A stretch of 64,000 nt of DNA from Pseudomonas proteolytica (lineage in GTDB: Bacteria; Pseudomonadota; Gammaproteobacteria; Pseudomonadales; Pseudomonadaceae), in contig NZ_VFEV01000028.1 in assembly GCF_007858275.1 (NCBI RefSeq), forward strand, positions 1 to 64,000. Reading direction: 5' to 3'. Below are positions 1 to 8,634 of the stretch, one piece after another. A program made the translations under genes and the position numbers. Position 1 is the first letter of the stretch, and every line of letters starts with the position of its first letter. The notes beneath the pieces are model-generated. The model saw nothing but the letters and a program-made list of their open reading frames with translations, was not told the origin of the DNA and did no database searches.

Positions 1-110
1 CGGCGCTTAGGGTAGAAAGGGCGGGACGAGAAGTCTCCCACGGTCCGTACTGGCTAGAGTCGGAATCGGGCTTTTAGTCGCCGCCCACCCCTTCAAGTCT
101 AAACATACAA

Positions 111-192
111 GCGGGCTTGCTCGCGAAAGCGGTGTGTCAGTCAATACATCTACTGACTGACACACCGCTTTCGCGAGCAAGCCCGCTCCCAC
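111..192. repeat. REP inverted pair (REPIN-like)
   Basis: Two inverted copies of the Pseudomonas REP core (GCGGGCTTGCTCGCGAA and its complement) enclose a short loop; the inner arms GCGGTGTGTCAGT/ACTGACACACCGC also pair, so the whole 80 bases can form one hairpin. The left copy lacks the usual GTGGGA start. It lies downstream of the minus-strand gene that ends at 223. Nothing gene-like is seen in bases 1-110. Confidence 0.9.
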
Positions 193-222
193 ATTGGATG
201 TTTGTTGTTTGACCTGGCGGGG

Positions 223-807
223 TTATTTGCCGCTGGTAATCTGCCTGACCAGCAACTCATGCCCCGTCACATCTTCAGCCCGGGAGATGGCCTGGATCAC
301 CAGCAACCGGTTGCCAGAACCCGCTAGAAACATCGAGTTCAAGGTCTTGCCGCCGCCCATGCTGGCGGTGCCATCAACCTGGCGCAGACCCACGCCCTTG
401 ACCAGCAGTTTCTTCTGCGCCAGTTTCTTGTAGTCCGGCAGGCTGGTGCCTATCTCCTTGAGGAAACCTTTAACCGCGCTATCGAGAAACAGCGGTTCGT
501 CGTCCTTCAGGTCGATGCCATCGTTGCGCAGGGTCTGGGCCACGACCACCACGCTTTTTGACGCCTTGTTGATATACATCGTGCTGTTGGCGCCCGCAGT
601 GCCTTGGGCTTGTACGCCGGCGGGCAAGGCCTCGGCGACGTAGCCCTTGGGCAGGGTGAAGGTGAACTTGCCGTCCAGGGTCGAGACGATCTGGAATTCA
701 TCCGGCGGCACCGGGGCCGGCTTGGCGGCCGCGAACAGCGGGCTGGCGCCCAGGCTGACGGTCAGCGCCAGGGCCAGGCGGGCTGCGGTTTTGCTGAGGC
801 TGAGCAT
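223..807 (-). CDS. exported protein of unknown function (194 aa)
   Basis: A 194-residue protein whose first ~25 residues (MLSLSKTAARLALALTV, then ASPLFAAA) form a clear Sec signal peptide, so it is probably periplasmic or surface attached. I chose the ATG at 807 because a GGAAG ribosome site precedes it; a TTG four codons upstream overlaps that site. The mature part is about 170 residues with alternating polar and hydrophobic strands (FTFTLPKGY, SVVVVAQTL, RLLVIQAI), similar in style to DcrB/DUF1795-like periplasmic proteins, but I cannot assign a family with confidence. It stands alone between a REP and the Kef-type antiporter gene on the same strand. Function unknown. Confidence 0.8.
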   Translation of the reverse strand: MLSLSKTAARLALALTVSLGASPLFAAAKPAPVPPDEFQIVSTLDGKFTFTLPKGYVAEALPAGVQAQGTAGANSTMYINKASKSVVVVAQTLRNDGIDLKDDEPLFLDSAVKGFLKEIGTSLPDYKKLAQKKLLVKGVGLRQVDGTASMGGGKTLNSMFLAGSGNRLLVIQAISRAEDVTGHELLVRQITSGK

Positions 808-880
808 GAGGTCTTCCAATGGATGAACGAAATTGCGTCATATTCTGTCAGAAAATTCGCAACTTCGTTCTGATCCATCC

Positions 881-2689
881 TCAGACCTTCCCGGACTCTT
901 CCTCAAGGCGGTCCATTTCAAACAAACGGGCCAACTCCGCACGGGACTCCTGGGCCGACTGCATCACCTTGGCCGCATCGTCATACACCGCGTGCTGGGC
1001 GGTCAGCAGTTGCAGGTCGTGGTGCTTGAAGCGGTTGATCCGCGCATCGGCCTGGGTCTCGCTCAGTCCCAGGCCGACCAGGGTGCGGCGGCTCATTTCC
1101 AGGCTGGAATAGAAGGTTTCACGCACCGGTGACGCGTCCAGGTCCACCAGGCGATGCACGTGCTGACGGTTGCGGGCACGGGCGATGATTTTCATGTGCG
1201 GGTAGAGGTTGCGCACCAGTTCGGCGGTCTTGATGTTGATTTCCGGATCATCCATCGCGATCACAAAGTACTCGGCCTGGTCGACCTTCGCGGCATGCAG
1301 GATTTCCGGGCGCTGGGGATCACCGTAAAACACCGGCATGCCGCCGAAACTGCGGGTCAGCTCGATGGTTTCCACTGAGGTGTCGAGGGCGATAAACGAA
1401 ATGTTCTGCGCCCGCAGGATCCGCGCCACGATCTGCCCCATACGGCCCATGCCCGCGATCACCACCCGTGGCGCGTCGCTCTCGATGGCGCGGTACTCTT
1501 CTGGCACTTCCACCGGTTTGGTCTTGGGTCGAAACAGCTTGGGGCACAGCAGCAACAGCAGCGGGGTGAGGGCCATCGACAGGGTGATGGTCAGCACTAA
1601 CACGTCGTACAGATGCGGAGCGAACAGGCCCTGGTCGCGGCCGATCTTGAACACCACGAAGGCAAACTCACCACCGGCCGCCAGCACCACACCCAGACGC
1701 ACTGCGCTCTCGCGGTTGAGTTCGCCGACCATCTGCCCGACCGCGTACAGCAGCGGCAACTTGATAGCGATCAGCAGCAGGGTCAGCCCCAGCACCACAA
1801 AGGGCGTGCTGAACAACAGGCCGATATTGGCGCCCATGCCCACGCTGATAAAGAACAGCCCCAGTAACAGGCCTTTGAACGGCTCGATTTGCGACTCCAG
1901 CTCGTGGCGGTATTCCGAGTCGGCCAGCAGCAGGCCGGCGAGGAATGCGCCGAGGGCCATGGACACGCCCACCAACTCCATCAGCCAGGCGGTGCCGATC
2001 ACCACCAGCAGCGCGGTGGCGGTGGACACTTCGCGCAGACCGGTCTTGGCGACGATGCGAAACACCGGGCGCAGCAAATAGCGACCGCCGATGATCACCA
2101 CGGCGATGCTGCCCAATACCTGCAAACCGTGGTTCAGGTCCTGGGCGGCGGTGGTGGTGTGGTCACTGCCGGCCAGCAGCGGCACCATAGCGATCAGCGG
2201 GATTGCCGCGATGTCCTGGAACAGCAGGATCGCAAAGGCCAGGCGTCCGTGGGGGCTGTTCAGCTCCTTGCGTTCGGCCAGGCTTTGCAGGCCGAAGGCC
2301 GTGGAGGACAGCGCCAGCCCCAGGCCCAGCACAATCGCGCTGTTCCACGACTGGCCAAACGCCCAGAGCGCCACTGCGCCCATCACCATGGCAGTCAACA
2401 ACACTTGCGCCAGACCCACGCCAAACACCGCCTTGCGCATCACCCACAGGCGTTTGGGCGACAGTTCCAGGCCGATGATGAACAGCAACAACACCACCCC
2501 CAGTTCGGAGAACTGCGCGACGCTTTGCGGGTTGCCCACCAGGCCCAGTACCGAGGGGCCGATAATCACACCGGCGAACAGATAGCCCAGCACCGCACCC
2601 AATTTCAGGTGCTTGGCCAGGGGCACGGTGAGCACCGCGGCCAACAGGAACACCACGGCCGCTTGTAACAGGTTGCCTTCATGGGGCAT
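881..2689 (-). CDS. CPA2 monovalent cation:proton antiporter, KefB/KefC type
   Basis: The 602-residue protein has an N-terminal Na+/H+-exchanger domain of about 12 membrane helices (residues ~1-385) and a cytoplasmic RCK/TrkA-N domain starting near residue 405, with the nucleotide-binding glycine motif GMGRMG. A short charged C-terminal tail rich in Glu and Arg follows. This is the architecture of glutathione-gated K+ efflux systems KefB/KefC, which acidify the cytoplasm during electrophile stress. No KefF/KefG ancillary quinone reductase gene is adjacent, so gating by glutathione adducts is unproven and it could be a general K+ or Na+/H+ antiporter of this family. The ATG at 2689 is preceded by GGAG. 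Inner membrane. Confidence 0.9.
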   Translation of the reverse strand: MPHEGNLLQAAVVFLLAAVLTVPLAKHLKLGAVLGYLFAGVIIGPSVLGLVGNPQSVAQFSELGVVLLLFIIGLELSPKRLWVMRKAVFGVGLAQVLLTAMVMGAVALWAFGQSWNSAIVLGLGLALSSTAFGLQSLAERKELNSPHGRLAFAILLFQDIAAIPLIAMVPLLAGSDHTTTAAQDLNHGLQVLGSIAVVIIGGRYLLRPVFRIVAKTGLREVSTATALLVVIGTAWLMELVGVSMALGAFLAGLLLADSEYRHELESQIEPFKGLLLGLFFISVGMGANIGLLFSTPFVVLGLTLLLIAIKLPLLYAVGQMVGELNRESAVRLGVVLAAGGEFAFVVFKIGRDQGLFAPHLYDVLVLTITLSMALTPLLLLLCPKLFRPKTKPVEVPEEYRAIESDAPRVVIAGMGRMGQIVARILRAQNISFIALDTSVETIELTRSFGGMPVFYGDPQRPEILHAAKVDQAEYFVIAMDDPEINIKTAELVRNLYPHMKIIARARNRQHVHRLVDLDASPVRETFYSSLEMSRRTLVGLGLSETQADARINRFKHHDLQLLTAQHAVYDDAAKVMQSAQESRAELARLFEMDRLEEESGKV

Positions 2690-2884
2690 CGCTTACTCCA
2701 GGATCTTTGAGGCGAATCGACAGGGCGCTATTAGAACGCGGTTTGGCGTTTTTGAATCTGAATTTTTACTAAAACCTTGGCCACGCGAGTGGCTCTGTCA
2801 TCAGTAGATTGCTGTCTATCGCCATCCATGCAGGGCGGGTTCTTGCTACTATCTCCCTCCGTCGTCACCAGGAGCCAGCGCCTC

Positions 2885-4459
2885 ATGCAACACCAGTGGG
2901 ATGAAATGCACCGCACCCGCAAGCCTTCGTTCGTGCTGTGCGGCGAGCCCCAGGGGCAGGTGCTCAATCTCTATGTCCATGGCTATTCTGCGTTTTTCAA
3001 CCAGCAACAGTTGGCCAGTTTCCAGGCGCAACTGGCGGGGATCGAGGGCTCGACCAACCTGATGCTGTTCTGGCCCGCCGGGCATTTCCTGGAAAACCTG
3101 TTCGCGCCCTTCAAGGACATCATCACCTCGATGCTCGGCGGCGGCACCCTGGGTGCGGCCACCGTGGGCCTGGGCAAGGCGGTGGGCTATTTTCTCGATC
3201 ACTACAAAAGTGTCGAGGCGCGGGTGGACGAAGTGGCCAGGACGCTGTTGGAGGAACTGGCCAACTACCTGCACGCCGAGTCGATCGACGTGCGCCAGAT
3301 CAACCTGATCGGCCATTCCCTGGGCGCTCGCCTGCTGGTCAAGAGCCTGCTGGCCAACCCGGAACTGGCCCGGGAGCTGCCGCTCAATCACCTGTTGTTG
3401 ATGGGCGGCGCGATTTGCACGTCCAGCCCCTGGGAACAGGTGTCGGCGCCGCTCAAGGGGCGGGTGATCAACTGCCATTCCAGCAAGGACTGGGCCCTGG
3501 CACTCAAACCGGATGCCGAGCGCTGCATTGGCCGTTACGCCATCCCCCTGACGCCATCTCTCAAGGGCAAAGTGACCAATGTGCATCTGGTCACCTTCGA
3601 CCACGCTGCCTACTGGCCGCAGTTGAAGACCGTGGTGCAGTACACCGACTTGCTGCACGAACGCCGCGGCATGATCCGTGCGGACCAGCGCAGTGCCGAG
3701 GTGCGTTTTGCCGAGGAAGACGTGGACCTGTTGCCGGTGCTGCGTCAGGCACGGGCGCCAGAACTGCAGTTTCTCGCCGAGTTGATGGCCGCCAAGCGCA
3801 GCGCGACCATCGATGCCCAGGTGCGCGACCCATTGCAACTGGCCATCGAGTTGCAGCGCATGGGCGGTGACAGCTTTATGAACCTGGCCCGTGGGCATGG
3901 GGTGAGTTATCGCCAATTGGCCCAGGACGTGGCCCTGCGCGTTGGGCTCAAGTTTGACCAGCCCCTCGACAGTGTGGCCCTGGTGAGCCTGGAAGAGCGG
4001 GTCGCCGAGACCCTGATCGAGCAGTACAAGGACAAACTCAGCCTGGCCGACCGCGCGGTGTTCGAGGCCGAACTCCGGGCGGCGGCGCAAAAGGAGCAGG
4101 GCTTTTTCAACCGATTCGATGTCGGCCGTTCGGCCACCACTGCCTTGAGCGGCACGGCGTTGGCCGGGCTGACCGGGTTTATCCTGCGCCGAGGTGCGGC
4201 CACGGCGATTCCGGTGGTGGGGCAGGCGCTGGCGGCGGCTATGCTGCTGGTGAGCGGGGTGCGGGCGTTTTCCGGGCCGGCGTATTCCATCACCACCCTG
4301 GCGGTATTGGTGCTGGGGGTGATTCGCCAGCGTATGGAACGTGAGGCGCTGAATCAGGAAATGGATCTGGTAGCGCAGGTAGTCGAGGCGCTTGATCTCC
4401 GTGGCGAGGTGGCTTGTCCCCCGTTGGGCTGCGCAGCAGCCCCAGTAAGCCTCACCTAG
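2885..4459 (+). CDS. alpha/beta-hydrolase-fold protein, DUF726-like
   Basis: A 524-residue protein with an alpha/beta hydrolase core: GHSLG nucleophile elbow with Ser at about residue 145, following the beta-strand INLI; a predicted acid/His pair lies further on (FDHAAYW region near residue 240). The second half is helical and contains a glycine/alanine-rich hydrophobic stretch (residues ~415-460) that could insert in membrane. The layout resembles DUF726/TMCO4-type hydrolases; substrate unknown. The ATG at 2885 is chosen because AGGAG lies about 10 bases upstream; a TTG at 2777 would add 36 residues without a ribosome site. Its last ~19 codons and stop lie inside the palindromic repeat at 4401-4522, so the C-terminus (ending PVSLT) is repeat-derived. 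Confidence 0.75.
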   Translation: MQHQWDEMHRTRKPSFVLCGEPQGQVLNLYVHGYSAFFNQQQLASFQAQLAGIEGSTNLMLFWPAGHFLENLFAPFKDIITSMLGGGTLGAATVGLGKAVGYFLDHYKSVEARVDEVARTLLEELANYLHAESIDVRQINLIGHSLGARLLVKSLLANPELARELPLNHLLLMGGAICTSSPWEQVSAPLKGRVINCHSSKDWALALKPDAERCIGRYAIPLTPSLKGKVTNVHLVTFDHAAYWPQLKTVVQYTDLLHERRGMIRADQRSAEVRFAEEDVDLLPVLRQARAPELQFLAELMAAKRSATIDAQVRDPLQLAIELQRMGGDSFMNLARGHGVSYRQLAQDVALRVGLKFDQPLDSVALVSLEERVAETLIEQYKDKLSLADRAVFEAELRAAAQKEQGFFNRFDVGRSATTALSGTALAGLTGFILRRGAATAIPVVGQALAAAMLLVSGVRAFSGPAYSITTLAVLVLGVIRQRMEREALNQEMDLVAQVVEALDLRGEVACPPLGCAAAPVSLT

Positions 4460-4522
4460 ATACCGGGATAGCAGGTTTTGGGGCTGCTGCGCAGCCCAGC
4501 GGGGGACAAGCCCCCTCGCCAC
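4401..4522. repeat. long GC-rich palindromic repeat, family 2, copy 1
   Basis: Arms GTGGCGAGG...TGTCCCCCG...GGGCTGCGCAGCAGCCCC and their complement flank a ~40-base variable loop. Two more copies occur at 8635-8770 and 52801-52930 with near-identical arms and unrelated loops. The outer arms pair to give a stem of ~40 bases. This is distinct from the GTGGGAGCGGGCTTG REP family. This copy contains the end of the upstream hydrolase gene. Confidence 0.9.
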
Positions 4523-4561
4523 CGGTAACACCGATACCCATATATTTGTCTGGTACCCAAC

Positions 4562-5881
4562 GTGAAATTCAGCCTGCCGAAAATTGCCACTGCCCCGTTC
4601 TGCCCTCCGGAAGTGGCGGGCACCATCCCCGTTGATCCGCGCGCGTCGTTTTTCAAACGGGTGCTGCAGTTTGCCGGCCCTGGCCTGCTGATCTCCATCG
4701 GCTACATGGACCCCGGCAACTGGGCCACGGCCATCGAGGCCGGCTCACGCTACGGCTACAACCTGCTGTTCGTGGTTTTGCTCGCGAGCCTGGCGGGGAT
4801 GGCGGTGCAGTGCCTGTGTTCGCGGCTGGGCATCGCCACTGGCAAGGACCTGGCGCAATTGTGCCGCGAACGCTACAGCCAGCGTTCAGCGCGCACGCAA
4901 TGGGTGCTGGCGGAAATCTCGATCATCGCCACCGACCTGGCCGAGGTCCTTGGCTGCGCCCTGGCGTTTCACCTGCTGCTGGGGGTTTCGCTGACGACCG
5001 GCATTGTCATCACGGCCTTTGACACGCTGCTGATCCTGGCCCTGCAAAACCGTGGCTTCCGGCGTCTGGAAGCGATCATGCTGGCGCTGGTGGCGACCAT
5101 CGGCGTGTGTTTCTTCGTCGAACTGGTGTTGATCAAGCCTTATTGGCCGGACGTCATGCGCGGTTTCACGCCGTCCCTCTCGGCGATCAGTGACGCCGCG
5201 CCGCTGTACCTGGCCATCGGTATCCTCGGGGCTACGGTGATGCCCCATAACCTGTACCTGCACACGTCCATCGTGCAAACCCGCCTGTTCGGCAAGGACC
5301 TGGCCAGCCGCCAGGACGCGGTCAAGCTGGCGCGCATCGATACCATCGGCTCCCTGGCCCTGGCCCTGCTGGTCAACTCGGCGATCCTGGTGCTGGCGGC
5401 TGCGGCGTTCCACCAGACCGGCCATACCGAGGTGGTAGAAATCCAGGACGCCTACCACCTGCTGGACCCGCTGGTGGGCGGTGCCTTTGCCAGTATCCTG
5501 TTCGGCATTGCCTTGCTGGCGTCCGGGCAAAGCTCGACCTTCACGGGCACCATCGCCGGCCAGGTGATCATGGAGGGCTACCTCAACCTGCGGATTCCCT
5601 GCTGGCAACGCCGCCTGATCACCCGTGGCCTGGCGCTGATCCCGGCGTTCCTCGGGGTGTGGTTGATGGGCGACGATGCCATCGGCAAATTGCTGGTCCT
5701 CAGCCAGGTGGTCCTCAGCCTGCAGTTGCCCTTTGCCTTGTACCCGCTGATCCGCATGACCGGCGACCGGCAATTGATGGGGCCGTTCGTCAATCGCCTG
5801 CCCACCCGGATCCTGGTCTGGAGCCTGTTCAGCGTGATCAGTGGCGCCAACGCCTGGTTGATCGGCCAGTGGCTGTTCTGA
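4562..5881 (+). CDS. mntH: NRAMP-family Mn(II)/Fe(II):H+ symporter
   Basis: A 439-residue inner-membrane protein with about 11 helices. The two NRAMP metal-site motifs are visible: DPGN at residues 50-53 in helix 1 and MPHN at residues 227-230 in helix 6, where the Met side chain favours soft transition metals over Ca/Mg. Known members import Mn2+ with protons. The only possible start is the GTG at 4562, because the next Met lies inside helix 1; no good Shine-Dalgarno precedes it. A TATATT at 4541-4546 would place transcription start about 9 bases before the GTG, so a leaderless or very short-leader mRNA is possible. A stable palindrome lies immediately upstream. Confidence 0.93.
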   Translation: MKFSLPKIATAPFCPPEVAGTIPVDPRASFFKRVLQFAGPGLLISIGYMDPGNWATAIEAGSRYGYNLLFVVLLASLAGMAVQCLCSRLGIATGKDLAQLCRERYSQRSARTQWVLAEISIIATDLAEVLGCALAFHLLLGVSLTTGIVITAFDTLLILALQNRGFRRLEAIMLALVATIGVCFFVELVLIKPYWPDVMRGFTPSLSAISDAAPLYLAIGILGATVMPHNLYLHTSIVQTRLFGKDLASRQDAVKLARIDTIGSLALALLVNSAILVLAAAAFHQTGHTEVVEIQDAYHLLDPLVGGAFASILFGIALLASGQSSTFTGTIAGQVIMEGYLNLRIPCWQRRLITRGLALIPAFLGVWLMGDDAIGKLLVLSQVVLSLQLPFALYPLIRMTGDRQLMGPFVNRLPTRILVWSLFSVISGANAWLIGQWLF

Positions 5882-5882
5882 T

Positions 5883-6815
5883 TCAGCGGTCCCAGTAGGG
5901 CACGCTGCCGAAGCGTTCGACAAAAAAGTCGATGACCGTGCGGACCTTCACCGACAACCGCCGGCTGCCGGGCCACAGGGCGGCAATCTGCTGCGGCTCC
6001 AGGGTGGTTGCCACTTCGTAGTCGGTCAGGACCGCCTGCAAGCGCCCGGCGCGCAGGCTGTCGCCGATCAGCCAGGAAGGAAACACCACGAACCCCAGGC
6101 CTTGTTCGGCAGCGCGTGCCAGGGTGTCGGCGTGGTTGCCGGTGATCGGGCCCTTGACCGTGTAGGGCGTCCAGTCGCCCTGTTCGCGGCGAAAGTACCA
6201 ACGCTGCTGGCCGTTCACGCCCTTGTACGCCAGGCATTGGTGATTGATCAGCTCATCGGGATGGCGCGGCGTGCCGCAGCGCGCCAGGTACTCGGGGCTG
6301 GCGGCGATGCGGTAGCGCTGGGGCGCAAAAATGCGCGCCTGCATCCCGGAGTCGTTGAGCACACCGATTCGGAACAACAGGTCGGCGCCTTCCTGCAAGG
6401 GGTCGACGTAGGTGTCGGTCTGCTGGATATCCAGTTGCAGCTTGGGGTATCGCTGGCACAACTCGGCCAGCCAGGGCGACAGGTGCCGTTGGCCGAAGAC
6501 CATGGGCGCATTGATCCGCACCAGGCCGCTGGGTTCGCTTTCCTGTTCTTGCAGGGCCTGCCCGGCCTGTTCCAGCTGTTGCAGCATCAGGCGCGCATGA
6601 TGCCCGAGCAAGCGCCCGGCTTCCGTGGGGCTGACCGCACGGGTATGCCGATAGAGCAATTGCTGGCTCAGGGCCTGTTCCATCAACTGGATCTGCCGGG
6701 AAATGGAGGAGGGCGCCAGGCCTTCGCGGCGTGCGACTTCGGAGAAGCTGCCGTGGTCCAGCACCGCCACAAACAGGCGCAGCGCCTTGAAACTCAACTC
6801 GTTGAAGCCCTGCAT
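5883..6815 (-). CDS. LysR-family transcriptional regulator
   Basis: A 310-residue LTTR with an N-terminal winged HTH (FNELSFKALRLFVAVLD, then EVARREGLAPSSISRQI, residues ~5-65) and a periplasmic-binding-like effector domain (residues ~95-300), closest in style to the CrgA/AaeR-like class (SGLVRINAP at the domain junction). The start at 6815 is set by GGAG eight bases upstream. It converges on mntH with only one base between the stop codons and is divergent from the DUF606 transporter pair at 6932, so the most likely target is that pair; this is inferred from position only. Effector unknown. Confidence 0.9.
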   Translation of the reverse strand: MQGFNELSFKALRLFVAVLDHGSFSEVARREGLAPSSISRQIQLMEQALSQQLLYRHTRAVSPTEAGRLLGHHARLMLQQLEQAGQALQEQESEPSGLVRINAPMVFGQRHLSPWLAELCQRYPKLQLDIQQTDTYVDPLQEGADLLFRIGVLNDSGMQARIFAPQRYRIAASPEYLARCGTPRHPDELINHQCLAYKGVNGQQRWYFRREQGDWTPYTVKGPITGNHADTLARAAEQGLGFVVFPSWLIGDSLRAGRLQAVLTDYEVATTLEPQQIAALWPGSRRLSVKVRTVIDFFVERFGSVPYWDR

Positions 6816-6931
6816 GGCCACTCCGTTCTGTGCGTGTTGCGCAAAGGTGTTGTCTGCATGCTCCCATTTATCGCACAGCAGGGCCACCGGATAATGCGCG
6901 CCATTGTTCTTCTCTGACGTGTAGGTGGTGT

Positions 6932-7423
6932 ATGCAAACTTCTTCTCTCGAGGCCGCGACCCAGACGCCGGCCCGCCCCAAGCACCGGCTGGGCCTGCTG
7001 CTGTTACCGCTGGTGATCCTGGCGGGCATGGGCCTGTCGGTGGAAGCTGGCCTGTTGGGCCCGTTGGGCGTCCAGGTGGGGCACCTATGGGCGACCTTGA
7101 GCATCTTCGGGGTGGGCACGGCAATCCTGCTGCTGCTCCTGCTGTTCAGCGGCCCGCAAAAAGGCCCGGCCCTCAATGAACTGCCGCGCTGGCAACTGAT
7201 CGGTGGCTTTCTGGGGCCGATGTATGTGGTGGTGCTGACCCTGGCCACGCCCCATATCGGGATTGCCATGACCATGATTGCGATCCTCTCCGGCCAGGTC
7301 GGCAAGAGCGTGCTGATCGACCACTTCGGCTGGTTTGGCACTGCCCGCAAGCGGGTCAATGGCGAACGCTGGATTGCGCTGCTGTTGATTGTGATAGCGC
7401 TTGTTTTGATTGCACGGGGTTAA
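6932..7423 (+). CDS. DMT-superfamily small membrane protein (DUF606/YdcZ), first of pair
   Basis: A 163-residue protein with about five hydrophobic helices (LGLLLLPLVILAGMGLSVEA, WATLSIFGVGTAILLLLLLF and others) and the DUF606 pattern ending in IDHFGWFG. Members are half-size drug/metabolite transporters. The ATG at 6932 is used; the upstream frame is the regulatory region of the divergent LysR gene. The next gene encodes a second protein of the same family four bases downstream, so the two probably form a heterodimer as paired small multidrug resistance proteins do. Substrate unknown; regulation by the divergent LysR protein is likely. Confidence 0.85.
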   Translation: MQTSSLEAATQTPARPKHRLGLLLLPLVILAGMGLSVEAGLLGPLGVQVGHLWATLSIFGVGTAILLLLLLFSGPQKGPALNELPRWQLIGGFLGPMYVVVLTLATPHIGIAMTMIAILSGQVGKSVLIDHFGWFGTARKRVNGERWIALLLIVIALVLIARG

Positions 7424-7427
7424 GGCG

Positions 7428-7883
7428 ATGAATCTGATTCTATTGTTGGTGCTGGTGGTTGCCGCAGGCGCGGTGTTGAGTGTGCAAGCGGCGATCAATG
7501 GGCGCCTGGGGCAAACCGTCGGCGTGCTGCGCAGCAGCCTGGTGACGTTCTCGGTGGGCACGCTGGTGACCGGCCTGTTGATTCTGTTCTTCGAACCGGC
7601 CCAGGCGGTGAGCCTGCTCGAGGTGCCCAAGTGGCAATTGACCGGGGCGTTGTTCGGCGTGGTGTACATGATGGTGATGGTCGGCGCGGTACCCATCGTG
7701 GGCACGGCGGTGGCGACGGTGGCGGTCATCGTCGGCCAATTGGCCATGGGCATGCTGATCGACAACTTCGGCTGGATGGGCAACACGGCCATCGAACTGT
7801 CTGCCAGCCGGGTGTTGGCGATGCTGTGCCTGGCATTGGCGTTGGTGTTCATGTATCGCAGCAGTACACGCCAGGCTGATTAA
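7428..7883 (+). CDS. DMT-superfamily small membrane protein (DUF606/YdcZ), second of pair
   Basis: A 151-residue, five-helix protein (LILLLVLVVAAGAVLSVQAA at the N-terminus, MLIDNFGWMG near residue 110). It shares the family motif IDxFGWxG and length with its upstream neighbour but is clearly diverged, the pattern of obligate heterodimers. The ATG at 7428 follows the upstream stop by four bases with AAGG as ribosome site. A cation or small-molecule exporter role is possible; nothing in the sequence gives the substrate. Confidence 0.85.
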   Translation: MNLILLLVLVVAAGAVLSVQAAINGRLGQTVGVLRSSLVTFSVGTLVTGLLILFFEPAQAVSLLEVPKWQLTGALFGVVYMMVMVGAVPIVGTAVATVAVIVGQLAMGMLIDNFGWMGNTAIELSASRVLAMLCLALALVFMYRSSTRQAD

Positions 7884-7973
7884 CGGCGCTGAACCTTGGG
7901 TGTCGGCCGGCAGTCACTGCTTAAGGTGCCGGCATTCGCTGCACCGGGACGACCATGAAAAAGGAGTCTGATC

Positions 7974-8144
7974 ATGCCAGATCCAACCTGTGCCTGCCCT
8001 CATTGCAAATGTGTACTGGGGCAGAACGCTGTGACCAAAGACGGTAAGGGCTATTGCTGCCAGGGTTGTGCCGAGCATCATGCCCATGGTGAGCCGTGCG
8101 AGTCGGCCACCGGGTGCGAGTGTGCCAAGTCGGCCCACGGCTGA
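7974..8144 (+). CDS. bacterial metallothionein (56 aa)
   Basis: This short gene encodes a 56-residue protein with ten Cys (positions 6, 8, 11, 13, 28, 29, 32, 42, 48, 50) and five His (10, 35, 36, 38, 55). The spacing CxCPHCKC near the N-terminus, YCCQGCAEHH in the middle and CECAK at the end match the SmtA/BmtA metallothionein family, which binds Zn(II)/Cd(II) in a thiolate cluster in the cytosol. A strong AAGGAG at 7961-7966 precedes the ATG. No SmtB-type repressor gene is adjacent. A small hairpin follows the stop codon. Confidence 0.93.
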   Translation: MPDPTCACPHCKCVLGQNAVTKDGKGYCCQGCAEHHAHGEPCESATGCECAKSAHG

Positions 8145-8169
8145 CCGGCCAATAGCGCCAACACCGCCA

Positions 8170-8190
8170 GGCAGCGTAAGCTGCCTGACT
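8170..8190 (+). terminator. possible weak terminator after the metallothionein gene
   Basis: GGCAGC-gtaa-GCTGCC forms a perfect six-pair hairpin with a four-base loop, followed by TGACTTT. The T tract is poor, so termination would be partial. It separates the metallothionein gene from the SRPBCC gene. Confidence 0.35.
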
Positions 8191-8214
8191 TTCCCCCTGT
8201 CGTGGAGTTTTATC

Positions 8215-8631
8215 GTGGCCAAAGCAGCTGCTTGCATTGAAATCCCGGTCTCGGCCGATCAAGTCTGGCAACTGGTTGGCGGGTTCAACTCGTTACCCGA
8301 TTGGCTGCCGCTGATTGCCAAGAGCGAACCGGGCGAAGGCGGGCGTGTGCGCCACCTGCAAACCGTGGATGGCGCGGTGGTGGTCGAGCATTTGCAGACC
8401 TTTGATAACGTGGCGCGTACCTACAGCTATACCATCAGTGAGTCGCCGTTCCCGGTCAGTGCGTATCTGGCGACATTGCAGGTTCAAGCGCTGGGCGAGC
8501 ACTCGGCCAAAGTCACCTGGTCGGGTGTGTTCACCCCGATTGCCGGTGTGACCGATGCAGAGGTTGAAGAGCTGTTCAGCGGCGTTTACACCGGCGGCGT
8601 TGAGGCGCTGCGCAAAAACTTCCCGGCCTGA
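8215..8631 (+). CDS. SRPBCC-family (polyketide cyclase/START-like) protein
   Basis: A 138-residue soluble protein with the helix-grip fold pattern: an N-terminal strand (CIEIPVSADQVWQLVGGF), the substrate-cavity strands VRHLQTVDGAVVVEHLQTFD and SYTISESPFPV, and a long C-terminal helix (VTDAEVEELFSGVYTGGVEALRKNF). These proteins bind small hydrophobic ligands; the family resembles MxaD/YfbR-like SRPBCC proteins of unknown ligand. The GTG at 8215 is chosen for its GGAG eight bases upstream; longer frames overlap the metallothionein gene. Cytosolic. Followed directly by a palindromic repeat. Confidence 0.85.
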   Translation: MAKAAACIEIPVSADQVWQLVGGFNSLPDWLPLIAKSEPGEGGRVRHLQTVDGAVVVEHLQTFDNVARTYSYTISESPFPVSAYLATLQVQALGEHSAKVTWSGVFTPIAGVTDAEVEELFSGVYTGGVEALRKNFPA

Positions 8632-8634
8632 TTG

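Noticed and set aside
1889..2668. Long plus-strand open frames rich in His and Gln opposite the Kef-type gene
   Set aside because: High-GC antisense shadow; composition is that of reversed codons and no start signal or domain is seen.
2849..4531. 560-codon minus-strand frame opposite the hydrolase gene
   Set aside because: Gln/His/Arg-rich shadow that runs through the palindrome; the plus-strand frame has GHSLG and hydrophobic segments in place.
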